A DNA stretch of 64,000 bases from NCBI RefSeq assembly GCF_021049285.1, contig NZ_CP088017.1, positions 1,054,001 to 1,118,000 on the forward strand. Direction: 5' to 3'. The stretch is from Ruania halotolerans (lineage in GTDB: Bacteria; Actinomycetota; Actinomycetes; Actinomycetales; Beutenbergiaceae). The notes beneath the pieces are model-generated. The model searched no databases, had not been told where the DNA came from, and was given only the letters and a program-made list of their open reading frames with translations. Below are positions 36,966 to 46,845 of the stretch, piece after piece. Both the position numbers and the translations under genes were made by a program. Within the stretch, counting starts at the first letter, position 1. The number at the start of each line of letters is the position of its first letter.

Positions 36966-38224
36966 CCGGTCCACGGGATGCGTACCTCCACCTCGAACAG
37001 TCCCTGCGCCGTACGGCCCGAATAGGCCGTTCCGCCCAGTATGCGGGCGCGTTCTGCCACACCGACCAGCCCCAGGCCGGTGCCGAGCCGGGCCGGATCG
37101 GGCTGAGTCACCGGATTGGTTACCTGCAGGGCCAGGTCCGCACCGGTGTGCTCCACCATGATCTCCACCGGCGCACCGGGGGCGTGCTTGCGCGCGTTCA
37201 TCAGCAACTCTGAGCAAATACGGGCCACGGATACCGAGGTTGCTGGTGAACGGTGCTGCACCTCCTCGGCCGTGACTGCGCGCCATGTCACGCTCACCTG
37301 CTGACCATCGGCCCTCGCCTCATCGGCGAGCGCATCGATCGAGGACGCAGTCGGCAGCGGAGAATCGTGCGGTGCGTGCACCTCTGGTGTGTCGCTCTCG
37401 CGCAGCGCAGCGAGCACCTCGCGCAGCACCGCGTTCGCCTCCCCCGCGCACTCGTGGACGGTGCGCGCCGCAGCCCGCACCTGCTCGGGTGAGAGATCGT
37501 CGCGGTAGGACAACGCCGCGGCGTGCATTGCAATGAGGGAGAGCTGGTGCGAGAGGGAGTCGTGCATGTCCCGGGCGATCGCCCGGCGCTCATCGGCACG
37601 CGCCTGGGCCACCGACGCATCCCGGCTCTGGGCGGTGGCCTGCCGTTCGCGCTCGGCCGCAGCGGCCTGTTCACGCAATGAGGTCATCAGCGCCGCCCGC
37701 GTGCCGCGGGCGCGGCCCCACATCAGGGCTGCGACCGCCACTGCGCCGGCCATCACCAGCGCGGCGATCGTCAGGCCCACCTCCATGGGCTGCCCGGTCG
37801 TACCCGCGTGGGCCCACGTCATCCCCAGCGAACCCGTCGCCATGATCGCCAGGGCGGCACCGTCCCAGGCGTAGGAACGGCGGGTGCCGATCCGCACCAA
37901 GGCAACCAACCCCGCTGGGACTGCCCAGGCGCTCAGGCTTGCCGCGATCACGAGCAGGAGATTGCCGGTACGAGAGTGGCGCAGCGGGCCCACAGCGATC
38001 CCGGCGGCGAGACCGGTGACGACGTCCAGGGCGATGAGCCCGGAAAGCGCACCGGGCAGGACGCCCTCGTTCTCCTCGAGGGTCATGCCGAATGTCACGA
38101 GGAACACCAGCGCTCCGAGCACGCTGCAGGAGGCGGAGAGCACGAAGGCGCGCAAGCCCGTGCGTACACGCGGCGCCTCCGGCGGACGCGAGACCGGAAC
38201 CGGTGGCGCTACGGGCATGGTCAT
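36962..38224 (-). CDS. HisKA_3-type sensor histidine kinase (DesK/NarX class)
   Basis: About 420 aa. Five to six membrane helices fill residues 25-180 with little extracytoplasmic loop, suggesting sensing within the membrane. The dimerisation box is DERRAIARDMHDSLSHQLSLI with the phospho-His near residue 222. The ATPase domain has ICSELLMNARKHAPG (N box) and GTGLGLVGVAERARILGG (G box) near the C-terminus. ATG 38224 follows GGAG with 3 nt spacing; ATG 38218 is an alternative, and an in-frame start at 38266 adds 14 residues. It is coupled to its response regulator. Confidence 0.9.
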   Translation of the reverse strand: MTMPVAPPVPVSRPPEAPRVRTGLRAFVLSASCSVLGALVFLVTFGMTLEENEGVLPGALSGLIALDVVTGLAAGIAVGPLRHSRTGNLLLVIAASLSAWAVPAGLVALVRIGTRRSYAWDGAALAIMATGSLGMTWAHAGTTGQPMEVGLTIAALVMAGAVAVAALMWGRARGTRAALMTSLREQAAAAERERQATAQSRDASVAQARADERRAIARDMHDSLSHQLSLIAMHAAALSYRDDLSPEQVRAAARTVHECAGEANAVLREVLAALRESDTPEVHAPHDSPLPTASSIDALADEARADGQQVSVTWRAVTAEEVQHRSPATSVSVARICSELLMNARKHAPGAPVEIMVEHTGADLALQVTNPVTQPDPARLGTGLGLVGVAERARILGGTAYSGRTAQGLFEVEVRIPWTG

Positions 38225-38343
38225 CGCTCCATCGTAGGAACGCCCCGGGGCGAGCAGATCCGCCAAATGGAGGAGACCACCGTGTGCGGATTCGGACCGA
38301 TCGAAGGATCCGTGTGCGCCACCCGAGAAGTCAGCCTGGACTC

Positions 38344-39372
38344 ATGACCGCTCCTTCGCCTGCTGGGACACCGCCACAGATCACGCCCGTTCCCTATCAC
38401 CGGCTGCCGCGGCTCGACGCCCGGACGGCACGGTGGTGGCGTCCGGTGACGATGCTTCTGCTCTCGGCTGCGCTCTACGCCGGGTTCGTGATTGCCGGTG
38501 GGCTCGCTCTTGTGGTTCTCGATCTGATCGTCCCGGGGCTTCCACACCCGAGTGACGCACTCGACGACCCACGTAACCCGGCGGACATGGTGCTCGGGCT
38601 CGGTATGATCGCGGCCCTCGTGCCCGCCGTCGTGCTGGGCAGCCGGTGGGGTGGCGGCCGCCGCGGCCTCATCCACTCGGTGGTGGGGCGCATGCGATGG
38701 TCCCTCATGCTGCGCGCAGGCGCGGTGGTCGTGCCGGTGTACGTCGCCGTCAACGGAATGTCGTTCCTGCTCGCCCCACCCGCCGATGCGTCAATGCCAC
38801 CCCTGGGGCTCTCGCTCGCGGCCGTGATGCTGACAACCCTGGTGCTGACGCCGCTGCAATGCGCTGGGGAGGAGTATGCCTTCCGTGGTCTTCCCCAGCT
38901 CGCACTGGGTACGTGGCTGCGTTCACCCCTCTGGGGCATTGTTGTTCCGGTCCCCCTCTTTGTGCTGGGCCACGGGTACCACGCGGCGGGTCAGGTACTG
39001 ATCGCTGTGTTCGCGCTGTGTACCGGCTTCCTCGTGTGGAAGAGCGGCGGTCTGGAGCTTGCGATCGTGCTGCACACCGCCAACAACCTCCCACTCGCGC
39101 TGATGGCGCCGCTGAGCCCCTCGTCCCTGCAGCAAGGGGCGGTGGATCCCGGCTCGTTCGCGATCTCCCTCGCTTTGACGCTGGGCACGACGACGGGTCT
39201 GACCTGGTGGGTCTCGCGCATCCATGGCGTGCGTTTCGTCGAACCGGTCCGCGGCGTGGGGCACGAGAGCGCGCTTGCCCGCGACGTACCTTCGGCGGAT
39301 TCTGCGGCGACGGATCACACACCAGGGGGATCCGGGCTCTACGATGGTGCCGGCACCGAATCGATCCGCTGA
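38344..39372 (+). CDS. CPBP-family intramembrane metalloprotease
   Basis: 342 aa with about eight membrane helices. The CPBP (CAAX protease / bacteriocin-processing) motifs are present: CAGEEYAFRGLPQLAL near residue 178 with the EExxxR core, FVLGHGYHAAGQ near 204 and LHTANNLPLALM near 240. These supply the Glu and His residues of the metal site. Family roles include prenyl-protein processing and bacteriocin self-immunity; the substrate is unknown here. ATG 38344 has no clear ribosome site. It is divergent from the histidine kinase and followed 10 nt later by the SurA-like lipoprotein gene. Confidence 0.88.
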   Translation: MTAPSPAGTPPQITPVPYHRLPRLDARTARWWRPVTMLLLSAALYAGFVIAGGLALVVLDLIVPGLPHPSDALDDPRNPADMVLGLGMIAALVPAVVLGSRWGGGRRGLIHSVVGRMRWSLMLRAGAVVVPVYVAVNGMSFLLAPPADASMPPLGLSLAAVMLTTLVLTPLQCAGEEYAFRGLPQLALGTWLRSPLWGIVVPVPLFVLGHGYHAAGQVLIAVFALCTGFLVWKSGGLELAIVLHTANNLPLALMAPLSPSSLQQGAVDPGSFAISLALTLGTTTGLTWWVSRIHGVRFVEPVRGVGHESALARDVPSADSAATDHTPGGSGLYDGAGTESIR

Positions 39373-39382
39373 AAGGTCTCCC

Positions 39383-39942
39383 GTGGCAATGACGTCCCGC
39401 ACTCGCCGCATCCTCGCGCCTGCCACTGCGGTGCTCTCCGCAGCCCTGCTTGCTGCGGGGTGTGCTGGCCAGCCGGGAGCGGCCGCCGTGGTCGATGGCG
39501 AGGCGATCACCGAGGGTGAGCTCTCCGAGACCACGGCAGCGCTCGCTCCCTTCCTCAACGCTGATGTGGGCCCGAACGTGATGCTCGCCACGATGATCCA
39601 GGCTCCGGTGTTCCTCGGCGTCGCCGCCGAGCATGGTGTGGCGGCGTCGGAGGATGAGACCGAGGCCTACCTCGACGAACTCTCTGCCCAGGCCCAGGTT
39701 GAGGTGCCGCAGGACTATCCGGCCGGTGCGATCGAGGTGGCGCGGTTCCTGATCGTCAGTGGCGAGCTCTCCCAGAGCCCGGACGCACAAGCGATCGGCG
39801 AGGCCGTGAACGAGGAAATGGCCGAACTCGAGGTAGAGGTCAGTCCGCGGTACGGCACCTGGGACCCGACGCTCGCCCAAGGAAGCGCTGTCGCCCCCGC
39901 GCAGCCGGAGTGGCTCCTGGCGCCCCCCGCACCCGCGCAGGG

Positions 39943-39946
<4 letters not shown>
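39383..39946 (+). CDS. SurA-N-like lipoprotein
   Basis: 187-aa exported lipoprotein. The signal peptide ends in the lipobox LLAAGC near residue 23-28, preceded by MTSRTRRILAPATAVLSAA. The mature part begins AAVVDGEAITEGELSE, the typical start of the SurA N-terminal chaperone domain. No PPIase domain follows, so a chaperone or holdase role is more likely than isomerase activity. GTG 39383 has GAAAGG ahead. The order SurA-like, mazG, eno is conserved in actinobacteria. The C-terminus overlaps the mazG start by 4 nt. Confidence 0.88.
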
Positions 39947-42034
<2,088 letters not shown>

Positions 42035-42086
42035 ACAAGCACTGAAGTCAACCAGCGCTGAGGTTGCGCAGCACCTGCGCTGATCG

Positions 42087-42129
42087 ACGCCGACGGCGGG
42101 TACCCACCACGGGTGCCCGCCGTCGGCGT
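42087..42129 (+). terminator. eno terminator
   Basis: ACGCCGACGGCGGGTACCC, 5-nt loop, GGGTGCCCGCCGTCGGCGT: a 19-bp stem with one G-U pair, 53 nt after the eno stop. No T-run. It also faces the convergent HNH gene. Confidence 0.7.
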
Positions 42130-42206
42130 GTCGGGGGCGCCATGCGGTGCAGTCGGTGCCTCTGCTCCAGACGTCTTAGCCAGCCTGACTCCATCAGGCG
42201 GCAGCC

Positions 42207-43937
42207 CTAGTCGAGCAGCGGCAGCTGCTCGGGTGGCGGGTGCCAATCGGGGTGTTCGCAGGGTGGGGGGTGGCGGTGGTTGACGGGGTGGCCGCCGGGT
42301 CGGGTGAAGTGCCAGTGATCGTGGTGTCGGCTGATGGTGATGTCGTGTTGGTGGATCCAGGTGTGGTGGTGCCAGCAGAGCAGGATGCCCGCGCGCGTGG
42401 TGGTGTGGCCGCCCCTGGACCACCAGAGGGTGTGGTGGATTTCTCCCCAGCCGGGTGGTGCGGTGCAACCGGGATACTGGCAGTGCTTGTCGCGGGCGAT
42501 GATGGCGGTGGCTTGTGCCCGGGTGTGCAGGCGTGCGGCGCGTCCGACGTCGAGGGGTTGGCTGTCGGCGTCGAAGATGACGCGGGTGAACTCGGAGCCA
42601 CAGGTGAGGCGGGCAAGGAGGCCGGGACTGATCGGGGTGCCGTTCTCCAGAGTGGCGGGCTCGGTACCGGTGAGGGCTGAGTAGTCGATCCGGGTGACCA
42701 TGGTGGTCCCATCGGGAACGCAGGAGCCACTGGTACTGGTGCTTCCGGAATCGCTGACGACTGGGCCCAGTGCTGCAGGCTCACCAGCAGCGCAGGGGCC
42801 GTTGCCCTTGATCTCCTTGGCGTCGTTCGCATCGTTGGCATCGGCAGTTTCGCGACCGGCGCGACCGGCGCGACTGGCGCGACCGGCGCGACTGGTGGCG
42901 GGATGCTCTGGTGTGGCTGCTTCGCCTGTGCTGGCTGGTCGTGTGGTGAGACGGAGGAGGGTGTCGGCGGTGACGGTCACGGTGGTGTGGGGGCGGATGC
43001 GGGCGCTGGGTTGGAGCGTTCCGGCGTCGAGCGTGAGGTGGGTCAGGGTGATGAGGGCGTCGGCCAGTCGTTGTGAGGGGGTGCGGTCGTCATCGATTGC
43101 GGGGACTCCGACGATGGCTTCTAGTGCGGTTTTGAGGGCGTGTCCGTTTTCGGGGGTGAGCCATCCGTTGAGGGCGTACCCGTCGAGGGTTTCGGAGACG
43201 AACACGTGCTGCTTGGTGGTGTCGTTGATCCAGTTCCGGTCGGCGGCCTCGGGGTCGGCGCGGATGGCCCAGGCTTGCAGGGCGCGGCGGAACTGGTCGG
43301 CGTTCAGGAGGGTGGCCTGAGCGATCAGGAATCGCTCGCCGACGCTCGGGTCGGTGAGCTTCTCGATCAGGGTGGGGGTTCTGGTGGTGTGGGTGGCCAT
43401 CAACGCGGCGTGATCGGCGCTGATCTTCCCGGCGGCGAGTGCGGCCGTGGTCAGGGGCAGGTGATCGCGTAGCTCTCTGGCGGTGTGGATGCGTGCGCGG
43501 GTGGGCCCGAGTCTGCGGCCGGTGATTCCTGCCCACCAGGTGGGTAGGGTGCGGTACCCGCTCAGGGCCCAGGTGCCGTCGGCCTCGACGGCGGTGCTGA
43601 GGTGGTCGCGGAAGGCGCACAATCGTCTGTCCACGTCCTCGACCTTCTCGACGAGGCCAGTCAACCGCGACGAGGCGAAGTCGTGCAGGTCCATGCCCAG
43701 GAGCGCGTCCAGTTCGGCGCTGACGTGGTCCAGTCCTGCCTCGACCTGGCTGGCGCCCGCTCCCGAGCCCGTGCCCATGGTGAGGCCGGTGCCTGGGCCA
43801 GGACCGGCCTCGGCACTCCCGCCGGTGCCTGAGGCGGCACCCGCGCCGGTGCTCGTACTGGGGCCTCGGGTGGTTCCCGTGGGAGTACGTGTGCTGATCC
43901 AGGTGGCGGTGCCGCCGTGGGTGTCGGTGGTGGTCAC
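42207..43937 (-). CDS. DUF222 / HNH endonuclease-domain protein (13E12-type), second copy
   Basis: 576 aa. A low-complexity Gly/Thr/Ser N-terminus (about residues 15-60) precedes the DUF222 core, with WWAGITGRRLGPTRARIHTAREL near 130-152 and ADRNWINDTTKQHVFVSETLDG near 240. The HNH domain is near residues 495-545: HCQYPGCTAPPGWGEIHHTLWW, then SRGGHTTTRAGILLCWHHH and IHQHDI. The start is GTG 43937 with GAGGAGG ending 6 nt ahead; the open frame to 44114 lies upstream of the promoter TTGCCT-17-TAGGCT and is rejected. It differs from the 14272-16053 copy in its N-terminal tail and in most sequence outside the domains. Confidence 0.88.
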   Translation of the reverse strand: MTTTDTHGGTATWISTRTPTGTTRGPSTSTGAGAASGTGGSAEAGPGPGTGLTMGTGSGAGASQVEAGLDHVSAELDALLGMDLHDFASSRLTGLVEKVEDVDRRLCAFRDHLSTAVEADGTWALSGYRTLPTWWAGITGRRLGPTRARIHTARELRDHLPLTTAALAAGKISADHAALMATHTTRTPTLIEKLTDPSVGERFLIAQATLLNADQFRRALQAWAIRADPEAADRNWINDTTKQHVFVSETLDGYALNGWLTPENGHALKTALEAIVGVPAIDDDRTPSQRLADALITLTHLTLDAGTLQPSARIRPHTTVTVTADTLLRLTTRPASTGEAATPEHPATSRAGRASRAGRAGRETADANDANDAKEIKGNGPCAAGEPAALGPVVSDSGSTSTSGSCVPDGTTMVTRIDYSALTGTEPATLENGTPISPGLLARLTCGSEFTRVIFDADSQPLDVGRAARLHTRAQATAIIARDKHCQYPGCTAPPGWGEIHHTLWWSRGGHTTTRAGILLCWHHHTWIHQHDITISRHHDHWHFTRPGGHPVNHRHPPPCEHPDWHPPPEQLPLLD

Positions 43938-43984
43938 GGCGCACCTCCTCGGGTGGGTGATCGCTGGCTTGCTGGCGCGTTTCA

Positions 43985-44013
43985 AGCCTAGGACGCGCGT
44001 TCGATCGAGGCAA
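43985..44013 (-). promoter_or_regulatory. sigma70-type promoter of the second HNH gene
   Basis: On the minus strand, TTGCCT (44008-44013), a 17-bp spacer, then TAGGCT (43985-43990). Transcription would start near 43977, about 40 nt before GTG 43937. Confidence 0.6.
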
Positions 44014-44054
44014 CTGTTTTCGTTGATATTTAGCCGGAAAGTCGGAGTTGGGGT

Positions 44055-44140
44055 TGTGTATAAGGGTGCATCGGGCGTGCCGTTGTGGACAACGAAGAAT
44101 GGACGCCGCATCACCTTGCGTTCGAACCCAGTTGTCCACA
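44055..44140. other. cluster of three DnaA-box-like 9-mers
   Basis: TGTGTATAA (44055-44063; reverse TTATACACA), TGTGGACAA (44084-44092; reverse TTGTCCACA) and TTGTCCACA (44132-44140). TTGTCCACA is the high-GC actinobacterial DnaA box; TTATACACA fits TTATNCACA. dnaA and dnaN are not present nearby, so this is not an obvious oriC. It could titrate DnaA or respond to it. Confidence 0.5.
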
Positions 44141-44289
44141 GATTCTGCTGCGATCAGCACTGTCTGCACCGCCTCGCCGGGTCAGCGATGCTCGCCTGTT
44201 GAGACGAGGCGTGTCCACCGGGTGGTCGAAGGGTCTCGGCCGGGCATCAGGGAAGTCGTTCTCGATGCGAACGTGACGATCGAATCGGG

Positions 44290-44325
44290 AACCGACGATC
44301 GCATCGGAACCGACAACCGCATCGG
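44290..44325. repeat. 18-bp tandem repeat, two units
   Basis: AACCGACGATCGCATCGG (44290-44307) and AACCGACAACCGCATCGG (44308-44325) match at 16 of 18 bases. A partial third unit precedes them. Noncoding. Confidence 0.7.
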
Positions 44326-44423
44326 ACAGCGGACGGCTCTGCCCCGCCATGTGGGGAGTGCTACCCAGCGACTCGCGCCGGGCGTTCCGGCCGAATCCGG
44401 CTGACGTGGGCGACTATGGGGTC

Positions 44424-45158
44424 GTGACTGCTCGCCGACCGCCCACTCCGCGCGCACCGGCGCGTACGTCGGCGAGTGCGAGCAAAGCTGGCGCAGCCGC
44501 GAAGACAACCGAGTCGGCCCGGACGATCACATCGGCTACGACGGCGAAGCCGACCAGGTCGGCCACGTCGACCAGGTCGGCCACCTCAGCCGCCACGCCC
44601 CGCACAGGCACACGTTCGCGCACATCGGCACCCCGTGCCGCCTCCTCCCGGCCGACCCCGAAATCCGTCCGGCCACAGAGCAAACCTCAGCCCAAGCCGT
44701 CCGCTGCCCGGCGCAGCGCGACTGCACGTCGCAACCCGGCGAGCCGGGAGAAGGTCGACGAGCCGCGTCAGATCACGGTGCGCGGCCTGGTGCTCTTCGT
44801 GGTGGTGCTGATGGCCTTCATCGTGTTGGCACCTACGCTGCGGGCCTACGTCTCCCAGCAGGAACAGCAGCGCGATCTTGCCGCCCAGATCGCCGGCGCC
44901 CAGGAGCGCAATGCTCAGTTGCAGGCGCAGATCGACCAGTGGAACGATCCGGTGTACGTCCAGGCCCAGGCGCGAGAGCGGCTCGGATTCGTGATGCCGG
45001 GGGAGACCCCGTACCGTGTGGTCGACCCGGAGACCGTGACCGGAGAGGAACCTGCCGCGGCGGCGGACGAGCAGGGCCCGGTCTCGGTGCCGCCGACCGG
45101 CCCGTGGTACCTGACTGTGTGGGACTCGGTCCAGGTGGCCGGTGAGATCGAGGACTGA
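44424..45158 (+). CDS. ftsB: FtsB/DivIC-like septum formation initiator
   Basis: Single-pass division protein, 244 aa. The cytoplasmic N-terminal 115 residues are a basic Ala/Ser/Thr/Arg/Lys-rich tail, partly built from an 18-bp DNA repeat (44553-44588). The membrane helix is GLVLFVVVLMAFIVLAPTL near residue 118, followed by a coiled coil, QQEQQRDLAAQIAGAQERNAQLQAQI. QARERLGFVMPGETPYRVVDPE matches the FtsB/DivIC end. The gene stands between eno and DUF501, its conserved position. GTG 44424 is the likely start; a more upstream start at 44349 adds unsupported sequence. Confidence 0.88.
   Translation: MTARRPPTPRAPARTSASASKAGAAAKTTESARTITSATTAKPTRSATSTRSATSAATPRTGTRSRTSAPRAASSRPTPKSVRPQSKPQPKPSAARRSATARRNPASREKVDEPRQITVRGLVLFVVVLMAFIVLAPTLRAYVSQQEQQRDLAAQIAGAQERNAQLQAQIDQWNDPVYVQAQARERLGFVMPGETPYRVVDPETVTGEEPAAAADEQGPVSVPPTGPWYLTVWDSVQVAGEIED
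44553..44588 (+). repeat. 18-bp tandem repeat inside ftsB
   Basis: ACCAGGTCGGCCACGTCG (44553-44570) then ACCAGGTCGGCCACCTCA (44571-44588), 16 of 18 bases shared. It encodes part of the Thr/Arg/Ser/Ala tail. Confidence 0.8.
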
Positions 45159-45182
45159 CCCGAGACGAGCGTGAGGACCGCA

Positions 45183-45677
45183 GTGACCGACGAGAAACTG
45201 CGACCCGGCGACCTGGACGTGGTGGCCGAGCAACTCGGCCGCACGCCCCGTGGTGTGGTGGCCGTGGCCGCCCGCTGCATATGTGGCAACCCGCTGGTGG
45301 TGCGCACACTTCCGCGGTTGCACGACGGCACACCCTTCCCCACGTCGTTCTATCTCACCTCCCCCGGCGCTGTGGGCGCGGTGAGCACACTGGAGGCGAA
45401 CGGGGTGATGCGGGAGATGACCGACCGCCTCGCCGAGGACGACGAGCTCGCTGCTGCCTATCAGCGAGCGCATGAGGACTATCTGCGCCGCCGCACCGAA
45501 CTCGGCGATGTGCCCGAGATCGCCGGTATCTCTGCCGGTGGAATGCCCACGCGGGTGAAGTGCCTGCACGTGCTCGTTGCCCATGCGCTGGCCGTCGGCC
45601 ACGGCGTGAATCCGCTGGGCGATGAAGCGCTCGAGATGATCAGCCAGACCTGGCGTCCGGATCGCTGCACCTGCTGA
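45183..45677 (+). CDS. DUF501 protein
   Basis: 164 aa, the conserved actinobacterial DUF501 family found between ftsB and ppx. VAARCICGNPLVVRTLPRLHDGTPFPTSFYLT near residue 30, LEANGVMREM near 75 and GGMPTRVKCLHVLVAHALAVG near 125 are family hallmarks. The spaced Cys and His (CICG, VKCLH, DRCTC) could bind metal, but the function is unknown. GTG 45183 has an AGGA site at 5-nt spacing; a GTG at 45171 is an alternative. The gene follows ftsB by 24 nt. Confidence 0.9.
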   Translation: MTDEKLRPGDLDVVAEQLGRTPRGVVAVAARCICGNPLVVRTLPRLHDGTPFPTSFYLTSPGAVGAVSTLEANGVMREMTDRLAEDDELAAAYQRAHEDYLRRRTELGDVPEIAGISAGGMPTRVKCLHVLVAHALAVGHGVNPLGDEALEMISQTWRPDRCTC

Positions 45678-45754
45678 TCGCCGACGGCGTCCCTCGCCCG
45701 GATCGTGACCCACCTGTTCCGTAGTTGCTCCCGTGGCGTGGCAGGCTTGCCCCC

Positions 45755-46705
45755 GTGACACGAGTAGCTGCCATCGACTGTGGGACGAACTCCATCCGCC
45801 TGCTGATCGCGGACCGAGCTGATGGTCAGTTGACCGACGTCACCCGGCTGATGGAGGTGGTCCGGCTCGGCCAGGGCGTGGATCGCACCGGCCAGTTCGA
45901 CCCGGTCGCCCTGGAACGGACCCTGCAGGCCACCAGGCGCTACGCCGAACTGTGCCGCGAGCACGAGGTGGAGGCAGTCCGGTTCGTGGCCACGTCCGCC
46001 ACCCGGGACGCCAGCAACCGGGATGAGTTTCTCGGCGGCGTCCGGTCGGCTCTGGGCGTGGATGCGGAGGTGATCTCCGGCGCCGAGGAAGCCTCCCTCT
46101 CCTTCGCCGGCGCCGTGAGCATCCTCGACGAGGCCGCTCCCGGGGACCGGCTGGTGGTGGACATCGGCGGCGGCTCCACAGAGCTGGTGCTTGGCGCGGG
46201 TGCCACACCCGATGCCTCGATCTCCCTGGACATGGGGTGTGTTCGGATGACCGAACGCCACCTGCACGATGATCCGCCGACCGACGCCCAGATCTCCTCC
46301 GCCGTGGCAGACGTACGTGCCGCCCTGGACCGGGCCGCCGCCGAGGTGCCCATGGACCGGGTCGGCACGATCGTCGGGGTGGCCGGATCGGTGACCACGG
46401 TGACTGCACACGCCCTCGGGCTGGAGAGCTATCAGCGGGAGCGGATCAACGCCACGCGGTTGCCGATCGCGCAGGTGCGCGCCGCGTGCGCTGAGCTGCT
46501 CGCGATGCCGCGCACGCAGCGAGCCGGACTCGGCTTCATGCACCCGGGGCGCGTGGACGTGATCGGCGCAGGCGCGCTCATCTGGTCCGAGGTGCTCGCC
46601 CGTGTCGCGGCAGAAGTCTGCGCCGCTGGTGGTGATCTGAGCGAGGTCCTCACCAGTGAGCACGACATCCTCGACGGGATCGCGCTGTCCGTGCCGGCTC
46701 GGTGA
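45755..46705 (+). CDS. ppx: exopolyphosphatase / Ppx-GppA phosphatase
   Basis: 316-aa single-domain Ppx/GppA phosphatase that removes phosphate from polyphosphate or pppGpp. AIDCGTNSIRLLIAD near residue 5 is phosphate loop 1, FVATSATRDASNRDEFL near 80 and EVISGAEEASLSFAGAV near 105 follow, and VVDIGGGSTELVLG near 133 is loop 2. GVAGSVTTVTAHALGLESY near 212 and RVDVIGAGALIW near 267 complete the core. The shorter actinobacterial form lacks the C-terminal HD extension. GTG 45755 gives the family start; no clear ribosome site precedes it. Confidence 0.93.
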   Translation: MTRVAAIDCGTNSIRLLIADRADGQLTDVTRLMEVVRLGQGVDRTGQFDPVALERTLQATRRYAELCREHEVEAVRFVATSATRDASNRDEFLGGVRSALGVDAEVISGAEEASLSFAGAVSILDEAAPGDRLVVDIGGGSTELVLGAGATPDASISLDMGCVRMTERHLHDDPPTDAQISSAVADVRAALDRAAAEVPMDRVGTIVGVAGSVTTVTAHALGLESYQRERINATRLPIAQVRAACAELLAMPRTQRAGLGFMHPGRVDVIGAGALIWSEVLARVAAEVCAAGGDLSEVLTSEHDILDGIALSVPAR

Positions 46706-46845
46706 ACAACCGAAAGCGACGGGCCATTCCGCGCCCGCAGTTGACGCCTGCCCTGCTCCGGATGAGCTGTCGCTGATCATCGATACCCGATACCGGTACC
46801 TGATCACCTCTTCATGATCTCGGCGCCCTGGTTACGGCTACGGAG

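Larger units (their letters stand above)
43938..44423. other. 486-bp gene-free region: promoter, DnaA-box cluster and repeats
   Basis: The left half is AT-richer than the window and holds the HNH promoter and three DnaA-box 9-mers. The right half has 18-bp tandem repeats (44290-44325). No gene is supported: the frame open from 44349 is the upstream extension of ftsB. Confidence 0.6.
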
